In this document: positions 18,208-25,579 of the stretch, in pieces
Layout: each line of letters starts with the position of its first letter
Numbering within the stretch: position 1 is the stretch's first letter
Assembly (NCBI GenBank): GCA_001579985.1
Contig: LRSR01007239.1
Span: 1 to 25,579 of the forward strand
Reading direction: 5' to 3'
Length of the DNA stretch: 25,579 nucleotides
Source of the DNA: Hypsibius dujardini
Taxonomy: Eukaryota > Tardigrada > Eutardigrada > Parachela > Hypsibiidae
Notes under the pieces: model-generated
Told to the model about the DNA's origin: nothing
What the model saw: the letters and a program-made list of their open reading frames with translations, nothing else
Database searches by the model: none
Made by a program: the position numbers and the translations under genes

Positions 18208-21200
18208 CTATTCCAGACAAGAAAACATATAAGACCCAAGCCATCGAGCAGAGACCGGCAAGACAGAAACTGGAACATACGGGACCATAGGCAGGAAACT
18301 AGACTGACAGGAAAACAGGCAGGCAGACACACGCAGGCATGCAATCAGGCAACCAGCCGAATAGGCAGGGAGGCAGGGAGGTAGGCTGGCGGGCTGGGAA
18401 ACAGGCACGCAGCAGGTAAGCAGCCAGACAGGCAGACGGACAAACATACAATGAGATAAACAAAGAAACAGACCAACAAGCCCGAAAGCAGGCAGGCGGG
18501 CAAATAAGACTCATATAAACTGATAAACAAGCAAACAGATAAACTAGTAGATAGACAAAGAGATAGATCGGAAGACAAGAAGGCAGGCTGGCAGGTAAGC
18601 ATTATAGTAGATATTACTAGACAACCAACTGCAAAGAAAAGTATTCAACAGACATATGGGTAAATTCGACGATCGAAACGACGAATACAGACCACCAAGA
18701 GACATTCCCATAGGCAGATAAATGAATGAGCTTGCATTAAGGCCACTGTAGAAAGTCTCAGTTAAAATGTAAAGAGAACACCAAAACTTTAACCAGATAG
18801 ATAGACAACCAATCCAATAAGACCTGCAGGCATACTTGCAGACAGATAGACGGACAGACAGGCAGACAAACAGGCAAGCAGACAGATCATGTGCTGCACT
18901 TACACAGAAAAAAGATGCTTGATCTCCTGATCGGTCGTAAAAGGTCCTAAGTTTGCCACAAAGAGCGTATTGCACGGCACCACGCCTTGCTGCATATTGC
19001 CAGAATGACCACCACCACCGTTGGAGGCGCCCAGCGGAGCACCCAACAAACTGTGAGCTGCAGCAGCTGAAGCGGCCAACATTTGAGCGGATGAGTTGGC
19101 GGCGTTTAAGGCATTCGAAGCCAGAAGCGGATGAGTAAAGGGCAGGGCGCCGACAGTGGACTGCAAAAAAAGAAAACCTTAATTAAAAACAACAATAGAG
19201 AAACAGATAGGTTAGATAGATAAAATAGATAGATAAATGGTGCAAATATACAGATACAGTAGAGAGAGATACATAATAGATGTACAATATAGTGAATGCA
19301 CATATATGGATAACTTATTTGGTTGTCAACAAACCTGTTTGCAGACAACAACAACCAAGCAGACAAGTATGAGTAAAACAGACAAATCAGGCAGACAGGT
19401 AGGCATCTCGCATAAATCTCAATGGAACAATTAAACAGCTCCAGTTAGAGGCTGACTGCGACCTAAAGTGTCTGTCTTAAAAGGAGAGGGGCGTGCCTGA
19501 TTAGCCTGGTTCTGGTAGCTCCCGCTTCCATTTTGACCCTGCTGTTGCTGCTGCATGGCCAGTTCGGTGGCGTACATGCCGAGGGGCCAGTTCTCCGAGC
19601 CAGCAAATTGCTGATAGAGTGCATTCAAATCGTCTGAAACGAACATACGCACATTTCCATACTCAGTATAAAAGAAATGTGCTTATTTGTGTACAGCGAT
19701 CTCACGCTTGCATGCAGACAATTTATGGGGTAATTATGGCAGAAGACTTACGACCGTATGAGTATGGGTTGAGAAACATGTTTGCAGCACTATTGCCGCC
19801 GCCTCCTCCACCGGAAACGACGTTGCCACCAGGTCCGGCAGCGTGTGGTTTAGGCTTGGCGACTTTGGTGTTGCTTTTGGCGAACTCCAGCCGTAGTGTC
19901 TGTGGCGACTCCATGTCGAATTGGATACCCTGAAAAACAGAAGGATATCTTCTGTTCACAATGTAAGCACTGTCATGCCTGACAGATTTCATGTCTGTTG
20001 CCTGCATCTGCTTGCTACAAAGCCCAACGTCCTTTCTCTTTGTCTGCTTATTTATCTGCCGGCGTCTTTTCTTGTCTACTGGATGTGCCTGACCATCTTC
20101 AAGCGTGCCTACACGTAAACACCTAGTTAGGTGTGCCTTCAAACGTGTATATTGTCTCTCTAATATCTGTATTTACTTATTGTACTAAGTCTAAATTCCT
20201 GTCTGTCTGAAGACATTCAGTTACTCGTTGATTGCCTGACTAGTTGCCTACCTACCTAGCTGTTTGTCTGTCTGTAAGTCTGTCATTGTCTGACTGGCAC
20301 TCGGAATGCCTCGCATGCTTGGAAGACTGAATTTCTATCTGACTGCAGGTTTTTGTCTGTGTGTCTAGCTGTCCGATTGCCCGCTTCTCTGGACGTGTAT
20401 CAACCTCTCTCGGTCTGCTTGCAACAGTCTCATTTCTTTAAACCGGCTACATCGTTTCTTCATCTTATTACGCCTATTTGTTATTGTCTTTGCGTGTATG
20501 TCTACCAATGTGTCTGAATGACAGTTACATGCAAGCTGTGCCACAATTACCTGAAGATCTTGCCTTGCAATTTCCGCCTTGACGCGACTCCTGAAAGTCA
20601 CGAAACCAACGGGCTGGAATAAACAAGACCAAGTCAGTCGCGTTCATCAGCTAGGCACATGCGCAGATAAGGCACAAATCAAATCTGGTCAAAGAAGCCA
20701 AGGTTACAGACAGACGTGTTGCCCTCTCTTACCGAGACAGCCTTTCCAATTTTGCCCGTCATTTTGAGTAGGGAATGCTCGTAGCCCTGCAAAGGACGCA
20801 ACCGGATTACTTGCATTGAAGAATGGATAATACAATGTGTTGTTGACCGACGTGGAACGATAGTCTCTCTCATAGGTGGCGCTGGCTTACATCATAGCCG
20901 CGAAACAACAGGTAGAGCTCGCGAGCCTTCACGTCCATTGGCAGGCCGCTCACAAACAACGTCCGCACCTGCAAATAAAAACAAAAACAATTTTAATTAT
21001 TATTAATAAATATTAATATATTAATATCAATATAAAAATATTATCATTGCTGATAAAATAAATGTTATTCCTGTAGTAAAGTATAATAAATAATAAACTT
21101 AATAGCACAATTTATAAGTTTGGTATTCCGGTGAATAAGTGGGAAACTAATTCACTGAGAAAATAGAATACTGTGTAGGAATATAAATCAAAATAATATT

Positions 21201-23736
21201 TAAGTTAATTATTAAAAAAACGTTCAGTAGTGCGCAAAGGTTGCTTAAGTACTCTGCACTCGGACACATTTACAGTAGCAAAGCACACAAGTCTGGCCGA
21301 GGGAAAATAACAAAAATTGTTATGATAAACGGCAAAAATATGCAAGACCTGAAGTGTCAGCTACTGCTCTCTGTTAAGTGCCGTAATCAAAACACAGCTC
21401 CTACTGTCAACAATCGATCTACACTGCCCGTCGTGACATTTTTTTCGCAAGGTATCCATAACCCCGGCCAAACACCTGGTCGGCCATTAACGACACCGCA
21501 ATATTAAGAAAGCGGGATGATAATAAAAACTGGTGCATCCACTTTTGCACTAAATGCTGCTGCTATTTCGAGAATAAAAAATAACCAATTACCAGACAAA
21601 ATAAGTACTAAGTAAGTAGTAAGCTAGAGCTAGATTAAATAAAAACGAATTATGTCAGTCAAAAAATATAAAGTATGCGCAAATCTTACAGTGTTACAAT
21701 AAAAGAATAAGTTTGTAAATTATCGAACTATAAAAAATGTATCATTGTTTCATCACAGGCCCTTGCAAGAGATGAGCAGAATTATTCGGAATGCTAAGCA
21801 AAGTATAAAAAAAGCAACTCACGAAAAATGAGGCTTTGGCTTTCCCACACTACAGTACAATAATTATATAATTTGAATAAAAACAAAAATGTACTATTAC
21901 AATTACAGTACTGAACATGTTTAGGCCGCAAATATTTTATAAAAAATATAAATTTACAGTAATAATAAAAGTTGTGATACTAATACAACACTGAACTGTA
22001 CATAGTATACAATGTATATATACAAGCAAACGGAATATTCAAGTACAATGTAAAAATACTAAAAAGAAACCTTTCCGATGAAAACACAATCGCATGATCT
22101 AATAAATAAAAATGCCGCAGTCAACTTAACACGCCCAACAGTAATAACCAGTAACCCAAGAGTAGAATCCCCCGACAGGGCACGTGAGAAATAATCCTAT
22201 GATGCGCTTTTTGTATTATTCTATTCTAAACACACGGTAGTTATCAAATGCCATGCTGGTGTGGCGTGTACGGGGGGGGGAGAGGATGCTTTAAAATGAA
22301 AGATCTGGTGAACAAACAAACGCGACGGACGAACAAAAAGATGCTGCACCAGCAGTAGGCGGTGCGAGCATGTCAAAGCCCCCGGTGTTTGGGATCCCCT
22401 ATCCCACACACGGACACACTCGGACGATAATACCGCACTATACTTTTAGTAAAGACAAAAAGAGCGTAAAGTAAATTTAAAAAGAGCGGCTACACGCACG
22501 CACGCACAGACACATATACAGATACAGCCAACAGCCAACAGACACAGACACAGACACAAATACAGACACAAATACAGACACAAAAACAGACACAAACACA
22601 GACACAGACACGTACATAGACACAGACACAAACACAGACACAGACACGTACATAGACACAAGCACAAACACAGACACAGAAACAGGTACAAACACATACA
22701 CAGACTGAGACACAAACACAAACACAGACACTTACATATATATAGACACAGACACATATATAGACACCGACACAAACAAACAATTCGCCTTTCTGAATTT
22801 CCACATTATTTTTCTATAATACCGGTATGCATATAATACGAGTAGGAAAAACAGAGGCTCCACTTGACGGGCGAGGGATGAGAAAAAGAGTGGCAAAGCC
22901 GAAAGGTATGTGTCAATGCTGTTTTTAAAAGCCAAGTGCATACAGAGGGCACATCCGACCTCAGTCAGGAGGAGCACACCTGAATTTTCACTCATTTTCC
23001 AGTCCCTTTTGTGTGGGCAGTGTACAGAGAGCACACACACACACTCATCCTGTTCCTGTGTGTGTGTTCAGAGTCGGTCGGTGCTTGGAAAACGAAACAA
23101 CGCTTTATTGATCGATCAACTCTCTCTCTCTCTCTCTCTCGCTCTCTCTCTAGGTTCAGGTAATTATCGCTTTTTAATGCACTACTTGGTCCCATCTGGA
23201 GTCCAGTGGTTTTTTTCTTATGTAAAGCATATCCTCGTAAAAATTTAGTCTAAAAGTGAAAAGCAATAAAAATGGGCGAGAAACAGCGGAAAATATTTTC
23301 TGGTTTTCGGCTATATGGAAAATTGTGGATTTATTACTGTAGTGAATTATAGTTTTATTGTACTAGCACCTGAATAGCAATTGCTATATTATATAAAGTA
23401 ATTATTAGAAATCTTCCAGGAAATTGCCCCTTGGGAGACAGGCAGTGCTCGGCTTCCTCAATATACGTCAAGGAGACCGGAAACGCTCCCATATATTAAT
23501 TTTGGCTATACCAGAAAGGCAGGATATGAGTACTGCTTCAAAGTGACCGTCCCGTAGTAACTGGTATTGTACCATACATTGACAGCATTCAACACAACAC
23601 GAAAGTGAAAAGCTTCAAACATGCGAATTTCGAAAGAAGGAAAAAGTTTTGATAGCTTCAAAAGAAATCAGGCAGGCAGACAAGCAAACAAGCAGGCAGG
23701 CAGACAGACAGACAGACAGACAGACCGACCGACCGG

Positions 23737-23779
<43 letters not shown>

Positions 23780-24551
23780 ATGGACAATCAGAGAGACGGT
23801 TGAGCAAAGCAAATTCAGTCAGAGATGCAGGTAGAGCGAAACGGAAAATTTACAGTGAGCCATATAGGGACGAAGATAAACAGCCAACACAAACAGGTAA
23901 GCACGCAACCAGACAGGTAAACTGGACAGAGAAGGCACATGGATTAATCGACAGACAAGCAGGAAACAGGGAAGACAAAGGGCTAGAAATTCACGCAGAC
24001 AGACAAAACAAACACACAGTCAGTCAGTCTGTCAGACTGTCAGCCAGAAAGGCATACCCACAACGTACAGGCAGACGCCCAGACACACACTCAGACAGAC
24101 ACATAAACACAGTCAGCCAGTCAGACACTAATCCCATAAAAATATTCATGCCACACAACAGAACACAACACACCTAGCAGACACGCATCACCCCAGGCGT
24201 TCACACAGAGCACTCCCGTTTCCTATGAGGAAGCGAAACGCAGAACTCCCAAGGAGCAACGCGCGCGCCACATCACGACATCCAAAAACACCAACACCCA
24301 GTGCCCCTGACCTGATCTAACCAAAGCACTAGGACATACAACACGACACGCACCTCATCCAGCTCGTGGTCGGCGCTGGTGCCGACCGACTCCATGGAGG
24401 GACTGCCCGGGCGTTGATCCTCCATACTGGCTGTACCACTGCTGCTGCTGCTGCTGCCGTGGTGGCCGTTATGACCGTTGTGAAGCTCCGTTCCGACCAT
24501 CGTTGAAGGTATCGCTTCACCTGTCGCTGATGCTACTGACGAAGAGTCCAT
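17946..24551 (-). CDS. RBPMS: Two-RRM RNA-binding protein of the couch potato / MEC-8 / RBPMS family, eight exons, 428 residues
   Basis: The coding exons, 5' to 3', are 24551-24354, 20968-20891, 20786-20733, 20613-20551, 19929-19752, 19633-19437, 19160-18904 and 18207-17946. They join in phase to 1,287 bases including the stop. Residues 1-66 are Ser/Gly-rich. RRM1 (about 67-155) carries RNP2 LFVSGL (70-75) and RNP1 SPVGFVTF (110-117), and ends in [14 protein letters not shown] Gly/Gln/Ala-rich linker follows. RRM2 (about 320-398) carries RNP2 LFVANL (322-327) and RNP1 SPVAFVDF, and ends [14 protein letters not shown], close to MEC-8. Family members bind tandem CAC motifs and control alternative splicing and mRNA localisation, in the nucleus and cytoplasm. 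The two-RRM layout matches MEC-8-type proteins, whereas vertebrate RBPMS has one. All junctions are canonical except the weak exon-6 donor. Confidence 0.93.
18208..18903 (-). other. RNA-binding gene intron 7
   Basis: A 696 bp intron. It is largely made of degenerate CAGG/CAGA/GACA units on the plus strand (about 18,295-18,600 and 18,790-18,890), so its RNA would be rich in CCUG and UCUG. A plainer patch without these units lies at about 18,610-18,780. Confidence 0.85.
18295..18600. repeat. Degenerate CAGG/CAGA-rich repeat in intron 7
   Basis: It is built from CAGGCAGG, CAGACA, AAACAGG and GGGAGGCAG units mixed with unique bases, so it looks like an old decayed tetranucleotide array. The frames it leaves open (Cys/Leu/Ser-rich) are artefacts. 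Confidence 0.8.
18904..19160 (-). CDS. RBPMS: RNA-binding gene exon 7 (Ala-rich linker and start of RRM2)
   Basis: Acceptor TTTTTTTGCAG|TCC, phase 0. Donor TTTTCTGT|GTAAGT, phase 2. It encodes an Ala/Ser-rich segment, [10 protein letters not shown], then [20 protein letters not shown] with RNP2 of RRM2. Confidence 0.93.
19437..19633 (-). CDS. RBPMS: RNA-binding gene exon 6 (Gln-rich linker)
   Basis: Acceptor TTCGTTTCAG|AC, phase 1. It encodes [21 protein letters not shown], a Gln run and [11 protein letters not shown]. The only donor in the phase needed by exon 7 is GGAGCT|GTTTAA, a poor match to consensus. If it is not used, translation adds one Val and stops at the TAA at 19,431-19,433. 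Confidence 0.8.
19752..19929 (-). CDS. RBPMS: RNA-binding gene exon 5 (end of RRM1 and Gly-rich linker)
   Basis: Acceptor TTCTGTTTTTCAG, donor GGTC|GTAAGT, phase 0 in and phase 1 out. It begins [20 protein letters not shown], the end of RRM1, and continues into a Pro/Gly linker with a run of six Gly, then [10 protein letters not shown]. Confidence 0.94.
19930..20550 (-). other. RNA-binding gene intron 4
   Basis: A 621 bp intron, T- and CT-rich on the plus strand at 20,150-20,420, with scattered CTGTCTGTCTG-type units (20,200-20,212, 20,265-20,285). Here the repeats run in the opposite orientation to those of introns 1 and 7. Confidence 0.8.
20551..20613 (-). CDS. RBPMS: RNA-binding gene exon 4 (RRM1, RNP1, 63 bases)
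   Basis: Acceptor GTTTATTCCAG, donor CTTCAG|GTAATT, phase 0 at both ends. It encodes [20 protein letters not shown] and a final Gln. The RNP1 aromatic residues (GFVTF) are present. Confidence 0.95.
20733..20786 (-). CDS. RBPMS: RNA-binding gene exon 3 (RRM1 loop, 54 bases)
   Basis: Acceptor CCTTTGCAG, donor GTCTCG|GTAAGA, phase 0 at both ends. It encodes [18 protein letters not shown]. The [11 protein letters not shown] segment corresponds to the longer loop of invertebrate family members (K-T-S-K-N-G-K type). Confidence 0.93.
20891..20968 (-). CDS. RBPMS: RNA-binding gene exon 2 (RRM1, RNP2)
   Basis: A 78-base exon, phase 0 at both ends, with acceptor TTTATTTGCAG and donor TATGAT|GTAAGC. 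It encodes [20 protein letters not shown] and then LFRGYD, the first strand and helix of RRM1. Confidence 0.95.
22524..22775. repeat. (CAGACA)n-type repeat, 250 bp, in intron 1
   Basis: ACACAGACACAGAC units with AAACACA and AAATACA variants. The segment GACACGTACATAGACACA occurs twice, near 22,605 and 22,645, which points to segmental duplication inside the array. Cys/Leu/Val-rich frames here are repeat artefacts. Confidence 0.9.
23121..23152. repeat. (CT)n microsatellite
   Basis: An almost pure CT run interrupted once by G. It reads as (GA)n in the RNA of the RNA-binding gene. Confidence 0.9.
23671..23779. repeat. Compound CAGG/CAGA/CCGA/GGCA tetranucleotide array
   Basis: The plus strand reads a few CAGG and CAAG units, then six CAGA, about three CCGA, then eleven GGCA units (23,735-23,778). 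As transcribed into pre-mRNA this is (TGCC)11, (TCGG)3, (TCTG)6, then CCTG units. Confidence 0.9.
24354..24551 (-). CDS. RBPMS: RNA-binding gene exon 1
   Basis: Encodes residues 1-66, [15 protein letters not shown] through ADHELDE, with a Ser run from AGC repeats. The donor is GATGAG|GTGCGT, phase 0, so exon 2 continues as [11 protein letters not shown], exactly as in family members. The frame stays open upstream to an ATG at 24,890. That extra part translates CAGG repeats and has no family similarity, so the start at 24,551 is preferred. Confidence 0.8.
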
Positions 24552-24642
24552 CCGAACAAACAGCCGATCCAGAAACAAACCCAACGGCTCCAACAAATAA
24601 TAACAACGACAGGCAATGCCCTTGATTTCCTCAATCAGGCAG

Positions 24643-24676
24643 GCAGGCAGACAGGCAGACAAGCAGACAAGCAGAC
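24643..24676. repeat. CAGG/CAGACAAG repeat just upstream of the start codon
   Basis: Two or three CAGG units followed by CAGACAAG units, in the same orientation as the intronic arrays. If transcribed in the 5' UTR it would give CUUGUCUG and CCUG units. Confidence 0.8.
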
Positions 24677-24920
24677 ACCGCTGCTTCCGGCAAGGGATAA
24701 TTGAGGTGCAATTGCGTCCACAGACAACCGGACTGAGAAAAAGCCCAAAAAATTGCGGCTTATTTCGTATTGGCCTAAGCGGATGACGGAAAAGGTGATT
24801 GAAAAGAGGTGTGCAGTTTAAAAATATAGGACAACCTGGCAGGCAGATCACCAGTGTGCAGGCTAGTAGTCGATAGTAATGAGGATGCACATCTGGGAAA
24901 TTTTGTGTGTCTTCGTTCGC

Positions 24921-24931
24921 GCGCGCGCGCG
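24921..24931. repeat. (GC)n run
   Basis: An alternating CG run in the likely promoter region. Alternating purine-pyrimidine GC of this kind can adopt Z-DNA. Confidence 0.8.
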
Positions 24932-24950
24932 GGGTTCATCCGAAGGACGG

Positions 24951-24977
24951 AAGGCAGGCAGGCAGGCAGGCAGGCAG
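24951..24977. repeat. (GGCA)n run
   Basis: About six pure GGCA units, 30 bp from the GC run. Confidence 0.9.
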
Positions 24978-25254
24978 CGGTCGGTGGCGTTTTAATAAAA
25001 CAGGGGCTCTCTCTTCGCGCGGGTCTCATCTGTCTGCCCTTTTTTAATGAGGAAGTGAGCCGAATCGGGGCTTCTGCCTCGTGTACACCCAGTTGTAGTG
25101 TGTGTATTACGCGTTCGTTCTCTTCGGTGTGCGTATATCTGTGTGTTGTTGAACAGCTGGCGTGGGTGTTTAGCTGTCTCAGCGGAGCCGGAGCGAGCGT
25201 TTGACGAAGCGCGATGCTAATTGGCCGGGAGGTGTGGCTACCTGTGCGCCGCGG

Positions 25255-25262
25255 TGACGTCA
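25255..25262. promoter_or_regulatory. CRE palindrome upstream of the RNA-binding gene
   Basis: Perfect TGACGTCA in GGTGACGTCACG, about 700 bp upstream of the start codon, near an inverted CCAAT. CREB/ATF sites of this form are typical of CpG-rich animal promoters. Confidence 0.5.
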
Positions 25263-25300
25263 CGCAGGCGCACACCCAGACGGCATCAGATGGCAATGGC

Positions 25301-25579
25301 CAGCGCAGATGTTAATCGCAGTTCGCGATCGGGCTGAGACTGACCGATCAAGAACAATAGCCGGCTCACGTAGTCGTCGCAGCTTGGGCCGACCGACTCG
25401 ATAAATTTTCAGATGAAATCTTACACGGTGTAACTTTTTTTACGGTGAAATGGGCTTTCAGAAGGTGGGGTGATTTAAAGAAGTTCCAAACACAGGTAAA
25501 CGTCATATATGGTGACCAATGGCTTGTTCGGTTCAATAAAACGAATTGCATTGACGACAATTGACAAATGGGAAAAATG
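25301..25579. other. Right edge, nothing recognised
   Basis: No exon or repeat is supported. It could hold further upstream promoter DNA of the RNA-binding gene. Confidence 0.5.

Larger units (their letters stand above)
20969..24353 (-). other. RNA-binding gene intron 1
   Basis: A 3,385 bp intron. 20,990-22,200 is AT-rich with no recognised element. 22,260-22,440 is plainer and contains an 8-base G run. 22,524-22,775 is the hexamer-type repeat. 23,121-23,152 is (CT)n. 23,671-23,779 is a compound tetranucleotide array. 23,880-24,180 is rich in CAGACA, CAGG and CAGTCAGT units. No internal exon was recognised. Confidence 0.8.
24552..25300 (-). promoter_or_regulatory. RBPMS: Probable 5' UTR and promoter region of the RNA-binding gene
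   Basis: The stretch upstream of the start codon contains a (GGCA)n run, a (GC)n run, a perfect CRE at 25,255-25,262 and an inverted CCAAT (ATTGG) near 25,219. The GC and CpG content around 25,150-25,300 is higher than elsewhere outside exons. No TATA box is placed. The transcription start site is not known, and a non-coding first exon could lie here. Confidence 0.4.

Noticed and set aside
18208-18602. Cys/Leu/Pro-rich minus-strand frames in intron 7
   Set aside because: Artefacts of the degenerate CAGG/CAGA repeat, lying between two firmly joined exons.
22446-22804. Three overlapping Cys/Leu/Val-rich minus-strand frames of 84-109 codons
   Set aside because: They are translations of the CACAGA repeat in three frames and contain no domain.
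23615-23834. Gln/Arg/Gly-rich frames on both strands
   Set aside because: Translation of the compound tetranucleotide array.
24775-25296. 173-codon minus frame upstream of the RNA-binding gene
   Set aside because: It crosses GC and GGCA repeats, is not in a frame that joins to exon 1 by a visible splice, and shows no domain. 5' UTR/promoter DNA is the simpler reading.

Overview
The window is eukaryotic genomic DNA, almost certainly from an invertebrate animal. Two intron-containing genes can be rebuilt exon by exon, and both lie on the minus strand. Every intron starts with GT and ends with AG, and all exon phases join. One gene is a two-RRM protein of the couch potato / MEC-8 / RBPMS family. 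Its wording ([31 protein letters not shown]) is the form known from protostome animals. The phylum cannot be fixed from the sequence. A flatworm is possible, but that is a weak inference from repeat style and compact genes.

Layout, left to right. 1-1,921: a cluster of decayed repeats, with two inverted-repeat elements (about 340-990 and 1,042-1,458) and one copy of a dispersed repeat (about 1,459-1,921). 2,017-8,315 (minus): a six-exon gene for a 631-residue casein kinase 1 family kinase. Its introns hold an inverted-repeat element (about 4,435-5,100) and (CAGACA)n-type simple repeats. 8,316-12,742: intergenic DNA with no convincing gene and a second copy of the dispersed repeat (about 11,812-12,197). 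12,743-16,269: a nest of long hairpin elements. Two copies of one family (12,743-13,685 and 15,424-16,269) surround a second copy (about 13,710-14,400) of the element seen in kinase intron 4. An open region at 14,547-15,067 lies between them. 16,270-17,945: gene-poor DNA with one possible two-exon membrane-protein fragment on the minus strand. 17,946-24,551 (minus): an eight-exon gene for a 428-residue RNA-binding protein. Its 3.4 kb first intron and 0.7 kb last intron are loaded with CAGG/CAGA/CAGACA repeats. 24,552-25,300: the likely 5' UTR and promoter of that gene, with a perfect CRE palindrome.

The two genes are tandem and point the same way, but nothing shows that they share a pathway. 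One is a signalling kinase. The other is a splicing or mRNA-localisation regulator that should bind CAC-containing RNA. The most interesting points are: a weak exon-6 donor in the RNA-binding gene whose first bases hold an in-frame stop, which would switch between one-RRM and two-RRM proteins; a four-unit CCTG/TCTG-type tetranucleotide array in its first intron; four intact CRE palindromes mirrored inside one decayed inverted repeat; and at least six long fold-back elements of four families in 25 kb.
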